Source of the DNA: Cyclobacterium sp. SYSU L10401
Lineage (GTDB): Bacteria > Bacteroidota > Bacteroidia > Cytophagales > Cyclobacteriaceae
Length of the DNA stretch: 64,000 nucleotides
Assembly (NCBI RefSeq): GCF_010993705.1
Contig: NZ_WOFO01000003.1
Location: forward strand, 186,001 to 250,000
Direction: 5' to 3'
Both the position numbers and the translations under genes were made by a program. Below are positions 34,578 to 43,018 of the stretch, piece by piece. The notes below the pieces were generated by a model. The model ran no database searches. It saw nothing but the letters and a program-made list of their open reading frames with translations, and was not told the origin of the DNA. Every line of letters begins with the position of its first letter. The first letter of the stretch is position 1.

Positions 34578-36110
34578 TTAGGGTTTTGTTTGTGTAATGG
34601 AACCTTTGTCTTTGGTATGGGTCAGGTAGGAAACCACTACAATGGTAAGGAGGCTGGCCAGCATGGCAAAGGTACGAAAAGGAAATTGTATGCCTTCTAC
34701 AGGATCATTCATGGGATAAGGTAGAAAGGGTGCAATACCGAAAATTGGCTCCCCACCACCAAACCTCAGTACCAATCCCATCAAAATTCCTGCGACGGCT
34801 CCATATTGATTGCTCTTTTTAAAATACAGGGCCAATACCAATTGAGGGAACAGCACCACATAGACCAGATCGGCACAGAGGTACCATAACTCATACACGC
34901 TTTGGAGGGTAAGTGCCAGCCAGGTGGAGATGCTGCCAATGACCAAAATAGCCAGGCGAATGGTAAGCTTAACTTGTTTGTCCGTGCAGGATGGATGGAT
35001 AAGCGGCCTGTATAGGTTCCAGGTAAACATGGAGGAGGCAGACAAAATGGAGGAATCCACGGATGACATAACAGCCGCCGCAACCGCTCCCAGGCCTAAG
35101 GCTGCAATTAAAGGGGGAGTCATTTCCAGTAAAACGTAAGGAAGGACCATGGTGGCTTCAGGTGCGGTACCCAGGGAGGAGCTGCTCCAATCAAAACCTA
35201 CCCCGGCCACGCCAATAAAAATGGCCGGAATGGCCATCAGGGCGCAACAAATACCGCCATAAATGGAAAGCCTTACGGCAGAACGGTCAGAATTGGAAGA
35301 CAATACCCTTTGGAAATAAACCTGCCAGGGAATACCTCCCATGATCAGCAGCAATGCAAAATCCATCCAAACCCAAATGCCGTTTCCCCAGGCGGGATCA
35401 TTACCCGAGAAGGCACTCAGGGAAGGAAGTAAGGTAAAACCATTGGCAATATTTTGGTCATAGAGGGTCATGGCTTGTTCAAAGCCGCCAATCTTATCCA
35501 AGGCAAATGGAATGCTGATGCCCAGACCAATGATAATAAACGCAAGCTGCACCACATCTGTGTAGGCTACCGACCATAGTCCTCCCATCATGGTGTAGCC
35601 GACGGCGATACTGGCAGAAACCAAAATGGAAGTCTCCAGGTCAAGACCAAATATGGTGGCAAAGGTAATTCCCAGTGCAGCCAGTATCGCGGCACTCCAG
35701 AATATTTCACCAATCAGGGCCGGAATAAAAAGGACTGCAGCCGTCTTTTTACCATATTTATATTCAAAAACATCTATAAAGGTGGTAAAGCCAAAACTTC
35801 TGATCTTTTTGGCAAAAAACAAGCCTCCCAGGATCAGGCTTAGGGCATATCCCCAGGGAGCCTGAGCCCATACCAGGCCCCTGGTACTGTCGTATACAGC
35901 TTCACTGGTACCGATGATATATCCACCTCCTACCCAGGTAGCTGTCATGGTAAAAATTCCTATCCAGGAAGGCATCCGCCTGCCTGCAAGGAGCATACCC
36001 TGCGAACTTTGATCTCCGGATTCCTTTCTGCTGGCATAATAGCCAGTGAGCAGGATGATCAGGTAAAAGAAAACAGTTACGAAAATGCCTAGGGTCCTGG
36101 TATCGATAAT
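34578..36110 (-). CDS. sodium:solute symporter (SSS family), non-canonical start
   Basis: An inner-membrane symporter. The first ATG in frame is at 35996 (giving 472 residues), but the frame stays open for 38 more codons to an ATT at 36110-36108, and these encode a good first membrane helix plus the usual family linker (LGIFVTVFFYLIILLTGYYAS, then RKESGDQ). There is no ATG, GTG or TTG in that stretch, so either ATT/ATC is used or the original start was mutated. The core shows LLAGRRMPSWIG, MGGLWSVAYTDVVQL and SSVDSSILSASSMFTWNLYRP, all SSS features. It lies 9 bases after betB and in the same phase, hence probably a choline- or betaine-related transporter. Confidence 0.82.
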   Translation of the reverse strand: MIDTRTLGIFVTVFFYLIILLTGYYASRKESGDQSSQGMLLAGRRMPSWIGIFTMTATWVGGGYIIGTSEAVYDSTRGLVWAQAPWGYALSLILGGLFFAKKIRSFGFTTFIDVFEYKYGKKTAAVLFIPALIGEIFWSAAILAALGITFATIFGLDLETSILVSASIAVGYTMMGGLWSVAYTDVVQLAFIIIGLGISIPFALDKIGGFEQAMTLYDQNIANGFTLLPSLSAFSGNDPAWGNGIWVWMDFALLLIMGGIPWQVYFQRVLSSNSDRSAVRLSIYGGICCALMAIPAIFIGVAGVGFDWSSSSLGTAPEATMVLPYVLLEMTPPLIAALGLGAVAAAVMSSVDSSILSASSMFTWNLYRPLIHPSCTDKQVKLTIRLAILVIGSISTWLALTLQSVYELWYLCADLVYVVLFPQLVLALYFKKSNQYGAVAGILMGLVLRFGGGEPIFGIAPFLPYPMNDPVEGIQFPFRTFAMLASLLTIVVVSYLTHTKDKGSITQTKP

Positions 36111-36119
36111 CTTTCAGTT

Positions 36120-37595
36120 TTACTTCCCAAACCAATTCATGGGCTGGGGGTTAAAGTTTTGATAAACATGTTTGATTTCCTGAAACTCTTCCAGGCCGGT
36201 AGAACCAAGTTCTCGACCCAGACCGGATTGTTTGTATCCTCCCCAGGGAGCCTGGGTAAAATATACATTGAAATCATTGATCCACACCGTACCAAAGCGC
36301 AGTGCTTTGGAAACCCTGGCGATGCGTTGCGGATCTTTGGACCAAAATCCCCCGGAAAGACCATAAATGGTATTGTTAGCCTTTTTTATAGCTTCTTCTT
36401 CCGTCTCAAATTTCTCCACATGGACCACTGGCCCAAATATCTCCTCCTGCACAATGCGCATGTTTGCTTCACATCCTGTCAATAGGGTAGGAGCATAGAA
36501 AAACCCATCTTTCAGGGCTACTTCCTCCGGCCTGTTTCCCCCGCATAAAAGTTGGGCGCCCTCCTGAATGGCTGTCTGTACGTGGTTGTCTACTTTTTGC
36601 AATTGATCAGCAGAAATCAAAGGGCCCATTTGGGTTTTATCATCCATGCCATTTCCCAATCGGATGTGACGGATTCTTTGTTCCAATTCGGCAACAACCC
36701 TGTCATGTATACCAGCTTCCACCAATACCCGGGTACCAGCGGAGCAAATCTGTCCGGCATGGAAGAAAACACCATTGAGTATAAAATCTATGGCCGTCTG
36801 CCAATCACCGTCTTCGAAAAGGATATGGGGATTTTTGCCACCCAGCTCCAAAGCAACCTTTTTTACATTTCCTGCCGCTGCCTGCATGATCTTTTTACCC
36901 GTTTGGACACCACCGGTAAAGGAAATCATATCTACCGCATGATTTTCAGCCAGTTCAGCACCGACCGTGTGACCCGGGCCAAGGACCGTGTTGATCACTC
37001 CGGAAGGAAACCCGACCTTTGTGGCCAGTCTGGTCCATTCGAGTGTGGATAAAGGGGTAAGTTCACTGGGTTTAATGACCAGTGTACAGCCTGCTGCAAG
37101 TGCCGGAGCAATCTTCCAGGCGGCTTGGAGCAAAGGGTAGTTCCAGGGACAGATCATCCCTACCACTCCCACAGGTTCCCTTTCCAGCCGGCTATGCGTA
37201 TTGGGGTTGGGGCTGGCAATAACTTCTCCTGCATGTTTATCCGCCAGACCACCGTAATACCTGAAGATGCCGGCAATATCATCCATATCCCAAAGGCTTT
37301 CCGTATAGGTTTTTCCGGTATTCAAAGTTTCCAGTTCTGCCAGCTTTTCTTTATGGGCTTCTATGAGGTTTCCCAACTCATAGATCATTTTACCGCGTTC
37401 GGTGGCCGGTAATTCAGGCCAATCTCCCTGGTAAAAGGCTTCCTGGGCACTATTAATGGCTGCCCGGGCATCTTCCCGGTCTCCTTCTGCTACCTGGGCG
37501 ATCACTTTCTTGTCAAAAGGATTGTGGATGGCCCTCTGGGCTCCGGACTTTGCCGGAAGCCATTGGCCATTGATAAACTGTTTACCTGAATCCAT
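36120..37595 (-). CDS. betB: betaine aldehyde dehydrogenase-like NAD-dependent ALDH
   Basis: A 491-residue aldehyde dehydrogenase. NAD-binding and catalytic features are GMICPWNYPLLQAAWK, GCTLVIKPSELTP, SFTGGVQTGKKIM, the catalytic Glu in KVALELGGKNPHI and the nucleophile Cys in FFHAGQICSAGTRV. The sequence around the Cys and the PWGGYKQSGLGRELG end fit betaine aldehyde dehydrogenases. It oxidises betaine aldehyde to glycine betaine, an osmoprotectant. Its start codon shares one base with the betA stop (TAATG), so the two are translationally coupled. Confidence 0.9.
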   Translation of the reverse strand: MDSGKQFINGQWLPAKSGAQRAIHNPFDKKVIAQVAEGDREDARAAINSAQEAFYQGDWPELPATERGKMIYELGNLIEAHKEKLAELETLNTGKTYTESLWDMDDIAGIFRYYGGLADKHAGEVIASPNPNTHSRLEREPVGVVGMICPWNYPLLQAAWKIAPALAAGCTLVIKPSELTPLSTLEWTRLATKVGFPSGVINTVLGPGHTVGAELAENHAVDMISFTGGVQTGKKIMQAAAGNVKKVALELGGKNPHILFEDGDWQTAIDFILNGVFFHAGQICSAGTRVLVEAGIHDRVVAELEQRIRHIRLGNGMDDKTQMGPLISADQLQKVDNHVQTAIQEGAQLLCGGNRPEEVALKDGFFYAPTLLTGCEANMRIVQEEIFGPVVHVEKFETEEEAIKKANNTIYGLSGGFWSKDPQRIARVSKALRFGTVWINDFNVYFTQAPWGGYKQSGLGRELGSTGLEEFQEIKHVYQNFNPQPMNWFGK

Positions 37596-39274
37596 TAATG
37601 GGACAACTGATTTTTTTCCACCTCTGGTGAATGTTTGAAAAAAGGTACCTCTTGTGGTTCTTCGGGTGTATTACCCAATAATATATCGGCAGCTTTCTCT
37701 GCGATCATGATTACCGGCGCATAGATATTGCCATTGGTAATATAAGGCATGACGGAGGCATCCACCACGGTCAGGTTATCAACCCCATGTACTTTCAATT
37801 GGTTGTTTACGACAGAAAGGTCATCGTAACCCATCTTACAGGTACAACTGGGATGATAGGCACTCTCTCCTTCCCTGGCCACAAAATCCAGGATTTCATC
37901 ATCGGTCTCAACACTTTTTCCAGGGGAGATTTCCTGGCCCCGAAGTTCATCAAAGGCCGGTTGATTGATCAGATTACGCGTACAGCGGATAGCTTCTATC
38001 CATTCCTTTCGTTCCTGATCCGTAGACAGGTAATTGAATAGTATGCTGGGGTACTCTGCGGGGTTGGTAGATTTTATTTTTACATGCCCTCTGACATCGG
38101 TATTCATAGGACCTACATGTAACTGGAAGCCATGCCCCTCATTAGGCGCCGAACCATCGTATCGGATGGCTATGGGCAAAAAGTGGTATTGCAGGTTGGG
38201 GTAAGCAACCTCCTCATTGCTTCTAATAAAGCCGCCTGCTTCAAAGTGGTTGCTGGCACCTATGCCGGTTTTATTGAAAAGCCATTCCAGCCCGATTTTG
38301 GGTTGGTTATAAAATTTTAGGGATGGGTAAAGGCTGACCGGCTTTTTGGCTGCCCATTGCACATATACTTCCAGGTGGTCCTGGAGGTTTTCGCCAACGC
38401 CCTTGAGATCAGCAATAACAGGGATGCCCAGCTTAGTCAATTCTTCCCCATTGCCAATTCCAGACAGCTGCAATACCTGGGGGGAATTGATGGCCCCACC
38501 GCAACAAACGATTTGTCCGCCATGGACGGTATGCTCTTTACCTCCCTTGGTAAAGACAACACCGGTGGCCGTATTCCCATCAAACAGGATTTTTGATACA
38601 TTGGATTTCAGGCTGATGGTCAGGTTTTTGCGGTCCATTACCGGATGAATATATGCTCTGGCCGCATTCCACCGCCTGCCTTTGTATATGGTAGCATCAA
38701 ATTTCCCAAACCCTTCCTGCTGGTAGCCATTCACATCCTCTGTCAGGGGATGGCCGGCCTGCTGCACAGATTCGAAGAAGGCATCGAATAAAGGATTGTC
38801 ACATTTTGGGGTGGTCAGGTGAAGTGGACCTCCTTCACCCCGGTAACTATCAGCACCGATCAGCCGGTTTTCCATCCGTTTGAAGTAGGGGAGGCAATGG
38901 GCATAGCTCCAGTCTTCCAGTCCTTCTTCCTGCGCCCACTTTTCGTAGTCCAGGGCATTGCCCCGGATATAGATCATGCCGTTTATACAGCTGGATCCAC
39001 CCAAAACCTTACCTCTTGGCTGGTAAATCCGTCTGTTGTGCATATAAGGCTCAGGGTCTGATTCATATCCCCAATTGTAAAAATTATTACTAAGTGGATA
39101 GGTCAATGCTGCTGGCATGTGGATCCTGAAATCCCATCCATGGTCCATCCGGCCTGCTTCGATGACGAGTACTTTGTTTTTAGGGTCCTTACTTAATCTA
39201 TTGGCCAATACGCTTCCGGCAGAGCCGCCGCCAATGATGATGAAATCATATTTTTCGTTAGGCATTTTTTGCAA
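37595..39274 (-). CDS. betA: choline dehydrogenase-like GMC oxidoreductase
   Basis: A 559-residue FAD enzyme of the GMC family. The FAD dinucleotide motif is DFIIIGGGSAGSVLANRLS near residue 9. GKVLGGSSCINGMIYIRG, the second GMC signature NSPQVLQLSGIGNGEEL, and the C-terminal SAYHPSCTCKMGYDDLSVV plus VVDASVMPYITNGN are characteristic of choline dehydrogenase. The catalytic His is in the HPSCTCKMG segment. It converts choline to betaine aldehyde. An alternative start three codons in (39265) is equally possible. The neighbours betB and the symporter make a choline-to-betaine operon likely; another alcohol substrate is possible. Confidence 0.9.
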   Translation of the reverse strand: MQKMPNEKYDFIIIGGGSAGSVLANRLSKDPKNKVLVIEAGRMDHGWDFRIHMPAALTYPLSNNFYNWGYESDPEPYMHNRRIYQPRGKVLGGSSCINGMIYIRGNALDYEKWAQEEGLEDWSYAHCLPYFKRMENRLIGADSYRGEGGPLHLTTPKCDNPLFDAFFESVQQAGHPLTEDVNGYQQEGFGKFDATIYKGRRWNAARAYIHPVMDRKNLTISLKSNVSKILFDGNTATGVVFTKGGKEHTVHGGQIVCCGGAINSPQVLQLSGIGNGEELTKLGIPVIADLKGVGENLQDHLEVYVQWAAKKPVSLYPSLKFYNQPKIGLEWLFNKTGIGASNHFEAGGFIRSNEEVAYPNLQYHFLPIAIRYDGSAPNEGHGFQLHVGPMNTDVRGHVKIKSTNPAEYPSILFNYLSTDQERKEWIEAIRCTRNLINQPAFDELRGQEISPGKSVETDDEILDFVAREGESAYHPSCTCKMGYDDLSVVNNQLKVHGVDNLTVVDASVMPYITNGNIYAPVIMIAEKAADILLGNTPEEPQEVPFFKHSPEVEKNQLSH

Positions 39275-39297
39275 TTTGTGGCAATTATTTTTTCTTC

Positions 39298-39353
39298 AAA
39301 AATTTCTGGATAACCCGATACTTTATTGGGAGTATGTGGATATTTCCAGAAAT
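39298..39353 (-). terminator. nested hairpin between sugar dehydrogenase gene and betA
   Basis: Outer arms ATTTCTGG (39302-39309) and CCAGAAAT (39346-39353) are perfect, and an inner CCCGATA/TATTGGG pair forms a second stem. On the minus strand the structure ends in ATTTTTG, consistent with a terminator after the sugar dehydrogenase gene or an attenuator ahead of betA. Confidence 0.5.
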
Positions 39354-39365
39354 GATGATTGGAAA

Positions 39366-40490
39366 TTAGTTTTCAGGAACAATTTTTACAATTCCTTCCC
39401 CTTCTATTCCGGCATAAATATAGCCGTCCGGCCCCAGAACCACATTCCGGACCCTTCCCATACCATCGATAATTTTTTCCCTTTTGGTCACCTTATTGCC
39501 CTCCAAAGTGAGTTTCTCAAGGTAGGCAAAGCTCAGTGAACCCACCAGAAGATCTCCTTTCCAGGCGGGATAGTTTTCTCCTGTGACTACTGCAAAACCA
39601 CTGGGAGCAATGGAAGGTACCCAGTAATACAGTGGTTGCATCATTCCGGGTTTGGCTGTATCTTCTGTCAGGATGGTTCCATTGTAATTTATCCCGTAGG
39701 ATATTTCAGGCCAGCCGTAATTGGCACCTGCTTGCACCACATTGATTTCATCACCGCCTCTTGGGCCATGTTCGTTTACCCAGATTTCACCGGTATCCGG
39801 ATGCAGTATCATACCCTGGGGATTTCTGTGTCCATAGGAATAAATGGCTTTTTTTGCACCAGCATCATTGATGAATGGATTGTCTTCAGGGATACTTCCA
39901 TCATCCGTTAAACGGTATACTTTACCTCCGTCGCGGGTAATATCTTGTGGGTTTTCCTGGTGATTACCCCTTTCTCCTATGGAAAAGAACAGGTAACCAT
40001 CCCTGTCAAATACAATCCTGGAACCATAATGTTGTCCGGCCTCTGTGTTAGGCGTTGCTTTGTATAATACTTCCAGTCCGGTCAGTTGATCCCCCTGTAA
40101 TTTTGCTCTACTGATAGCAGTATGTGCACCATCTCCAGGGCCCTCCTCCGAAGAATAGGAGAGGTAAATCCATCCATTGCTGGAGTAGTCCGGGTGAAGG
40201 GTAATGTCCAGTAAACCGCCCTGACCTTTAGCCCTTACTTCAGGAACACCACCGATCATGGTTTTTTCTCCATTTTTGAAATGGATCAGTTCTCCGGACC
40301 TTTCTGTAATCAACATGCTGCCATCTGGTAGAAAAGTCAAACCCCAGGGCACCTTTAAATCATCAACCACTGTTTCAATGTTGTAATTGTCCCATTCAGG
40401 CTCAGTAACTTCTGGTCCGTTAGGAGGGGTCTGGCCCATACATGCGACGTACAGGCAGGTCATGATCACTGCAAGAAATGTTGATTTCAT
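39366..40490 (-). CDS. PQQ-dependent sugar dehydrogenase-like lipoprotein
   Basis: A 374-residue protein with a leader ending LYVACMGQ, a possible lipobox. The six-bladed propeller of soluble glucose/sorbosone dehydrogenases is seen as LKVPWGLTFLPDGSMLITERSG, GLLDITLHPDYSSNGWIYLSYS, YGSRIVFDRDGYLFFSIGERG (with the catalytic-site arrangement), YSYGHRNPQGMILHPDTGEIWVNEHGPRGGDE and GANYGWPEISYG. PQQ and calcium binding is expected from the family. It oxidises an aldose in the periplasm; the specific sugar is unknown. Same strand as betA but separated by a hairpin, so probably its own transcript. Confidence 0.88.
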   Translation of the reverse strand: MKSTFLAVIMTCLYVACMGQTPPNGPEVTEPEWDNYNIETVVDDLKVPWGLTFLPDGSMLITERSGELIHFKNGEKTMIGGVPEVRAKGQGGLLDITLHPDYSSNGWIYLSYSSEEGPGDGAHTAISRAKLQGDQLTGLEVLYKATPNTEAGQHYGSRIVFDRDGYLFFSIGERGNHQENPQDITRDGGKVYRLTDDGSIPEDNPFINDAGAKKAIYSYGHRNPQGMILHPDTGEIWVNEHGPRGGDEINVVQAGANYGWPEISYGINYNGTILTEDTAKPGMMQPLYYWVPSIAPSGFAVVTGENYPAWKGDLLVGSLSFAYLEKLTLEGNKVTKREKIIDGMGRVRNVVLGPDGYIYAGIEGEGIVKIVPEN

Positions 40491-40573
40491 AAGGTTCGGT
40501 ATAAATAGAAAGATTTGAACTCGGTTGACAAATAAAGATCTAATTTACGCTTAAAATCCCTCTAAAACAAGTT

Positions 40574-43018
40574 TTAAGCTAACAGTTCAGCCTGAATACG
40601 GTGTATGCGATCCTCTATTTTTTCAGAGCTAAGACTGTTTCTACTGAGCCGGTCCACCATGATCGGAAAGGCAAAAGGACTTATCCTCACGGTTTTAACC
40701 AGATGTATTTCTTGTTGGTTGATGCGCTGAACAACTTTCTCCAACCTGCTTTTTTCCATTTGTATGTTCAGCACTTCGCTTCTTGCCTGGGCCAACAGTA
40801 AATTGTCAGGGTCATAGGTTTCAAACACACCATATAATATGCCTGAACTGGCTTGCAGATGTTTGGTTTGGATTCCCTTACCTGGATAGCCCTGAAAAAC
40901 CAAACCGGCCACAGCTGCGATTTCTCTGAAACGCCTGCGGGCCATTTCGCTATCATTAATGCTGGAAAATACGTCTCCCATCAAATTTTCCGGAGAAAAT
41001 AGGTCCGTTTCCAGACAATCTTCAATTGGTATAGGGCTGTCGGATAGCAATTCAAAACCGTAATCATTCATGGCTATACTGATACTGATCGGATGGCTGA
41101 CGCTGATGCGATAGGCCACCAGTGCTGCCAATACCTCATGGACAAATCTACCCTCAAATGGATACATAAAGACGTGGTACCCTTCTCGGCTTTGACAGGC
41201 TTCAATCAAAAGAGAAGTTTGGTCCGGGATTCTGGACAGCGTTTGTTGCAGCTGTAGCATGGGCCGGATGGTATGGAGTTCAATTGAGTTGAACTGATCG
41301 TTTGCCGCTTTTTGCAATTCTGTTCGAATGAGTTCCGCCAATCTGGAAGAAAGGGGCATTCGTCCCCCCATCCAACGGGGAATGGTACCGGTTTTCTTTT
41401 TCGATTTTCTTACCAGGGCTTTCATTTCCCTGACCTGAACAAATTCCAGGCTCCTGCCGGCAAACCAGAAAACATCCCCAGGCTTGAGCTTGCTGATGAA
41501 ACTTTCCTCCACCGAACCTATGTACCCTCCTGTCATGTATTTGACCTGAATCATGGGGTCGCTGACGATGGTACCCATAGACAGGCGGTGCCTCATGGCT
41601 GTTTTTCGACTGGTTACCTGGTGCAGCCCGTCAGGTAGGATCTGTACTTTTGAATATTCCTCATAGCTCCCCAACGCTTTGCCCCCAATGGTGATAAATT
41701 CCAGCAGCCAGGCAAAATTTTCTTCATTCAATGAATGATAGGTATGGGCTTTTTTTATTACTGGGAAGATTTTTTCGGGATAGAAACCTTCACCCACTGC
41801 CAGGGTGACCAAAAACTGGATCAATACATCGTAACAATCTTCCAGGGGTACCTGCTCCTCAAATTGTCCGGAGTCGATGGCATGTCTCAGGGCACTGGCT
41901 TCAATCAATTCCAACGAATGCGTGGGTACGAAATATATGGTACTCCTGGCCCCAGGCTGGTGACCTGCCCTGCCGGCCCTTTGCACAAAGCGGGTAACGC
42001 CCTTGGGGCCGCCTACTTGTATCACAGTATCCACAGGACGAAAGTCTACCCCCAGATCCAGGCTACTGGTGCAGACCACCAGCTTGAGCTTTTTTTCATG
42101 TAAGGCATTTTCTACCCAGGCCCTGAGGTCGGGATCCAGTGAACCATGGTGCATGGCCATGATCCCTGCCCATTCCGGTCGGGCCTCCAGGATTTTTTGG
42201 TACCAGATTTCAGTTTGAGATCGGGTATTGGTAAAAAGTAGTACACTTTGGCTGCCAGCAATGATGGGAAGAACCTTGTGCAGCAATTTCACTCCCAAAT
42301 GGCCAGCCCAGGGGTAATTTTCCACCTCATCTGGAAGTACGGAGGTCACTTGTATTTCCTTCTTTAAGGAGGATCGAACGATTCGTAGGGGGGTAGATTT
42401 CCCCAGAAGCACGGTATGGGCTTGCGACAAGTTGCCAATCGTGGCTGAAATTCCCCATACCTTTAATGGTTTTTGGGTAAGGGTATGAATATATTGAAGT
42501 GCTAATTGGACCTGTACACCTCGCTTGTTGGCAAGCAATTCGTGCCATTCGTCCACTATCAAGGCCTTCAGGTTATGGAAGATTTGCGGATGGCCTTTCT
42601 GGGCAAGGAGTAAATGAAGGCTTTCCGGCGTAGTGACCAGACATTCAGGCATGGACCGTTTCTGTTTTTGCCTCTCGGCTGGGCTGGTATCACCATTTCT
42701 TACCCCTATCCTCCAGGGAAGCCCGGTCTCTTCACAAACTTGTGTCATTGCCTGCTGTATGTCCTGAGCCAGCGCCCTCAGGGGAGTAATCCAAATCACT
42801 TGAAGCCCGTTTTTTTGGGATTTGTTCCAGGTCTGAGGGTTTTGATGAACATACTCCATCAAGACCGGCATAAAAAGGGCCAGGGTTTTACCGGATCCGG
42901 TAGGGGCATTGAGCAGACCGCTTTTTCCTTTCAGGTAATGGTGCCAGCATTCCTTCTGGAAATCAAAAGGTTCCCAGCCCTTGCTGGCAAACCAGTCCCC
43001 TGCCCATTTACTTTCCAT
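40574..43018 (-). CDS. ligase-associated DEXH-box helicase (Lhr type)
   Basis: A superfamily 2 helicase of about 814 residues. I choose the ATG at 43018 (MESKWAGDWF), since a longer frame starting at 43066 would add 16 residues buried in the ligase gene. Walker A is NAPTGSGKT (residues ~38-45), the DEXH box is VDEWHELL (156-159), and motif VI is QRAGRAGHQPGA. The C-terminal Lhr-core region (LAELIRTELQKAAND, FVHEVLAALVAYRIS) is present. The start overlaps the ligase stop by 11 bases. In Bacteroidota and Proteobacteria this helicase accompanies the ligase in a DNA-damage-response cluster. Confidence 0.92.
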   Translation of the reverse strand: MESKWAGDWFASKGWEPFDFQKECWHHYLKGKSGLLNAPTGSGKTLALFMPVLMEYVHQNPQTWNKSQKNGLQVIWITPLRALAQDIQQAMTQVCEETGLPWRIGVRNGDTSPAERQKQKRSMPECLVTTPESLHLLLAQKGHPQIFHNLKALIVDEWHELLANKRGVQVQLALQYIHTLTQKPLKVWGISATIGNLSQAHTVLLGKSTPLRIVRSSLKKEIQVTSVLPDEVENYPWAGHLGVKLLHKVLPIIAGSQSVLLFTNTRSQTEIWYQKILEARPEWAGIMAMHHGSLDPDLRAWVENALHEKKLKLVVCTSSLDLGVDFRPVDTVIQVGGPKGVTRFVQRAGRAGHQPGARSTIYFVPTHSLELIEASALRHAIDSGQFEEQVPLEDCYDVLIQFLVTLAVGEGFYPEKIFPVIKKAHTYHSLNEENFAWLLEFITIGGKALGSYEEYSKVQILPDGLHQVTSRKTAMRHRLSMGTIVSDPMIQVKYMTGGYIGSVEESFISKLKPGDVFWFAGRSLEFVQVREMKALVRKSKKKTGTIPRWMGGRMPLSSRLAELIRTELQKAANDQFNSIELHTIRPMLQLQQTLSRIPDQTSLLIEACQSREGYHVFMYPFEGRFVHEVLAALVAYRISVSHPISISIAMNDYGFELLSDSPIPIEDCLETDLFSPENLMGDVFSSINDSEMARRRFREIAAVAGLVFQGYPGKGIQTKHLQASSGILYGVFETYDPDNLLLAQARSEVLNIQMEKSRLEKVVQRINQQEIHLVKTVRISPFAFPIMVDRLSRNSLSSEKIEDRIHRIQAELLA

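Noticed and set aside
35902-36135. 77-codon minus-strand frame at the symporter N-terminus, as possible evidence of a frameshift in that gene
   Set aside because: Its translation has no transporter features; the membrane helix is encoded in the symporter's own frame, so the problem is the start codon rather than a frameshift.
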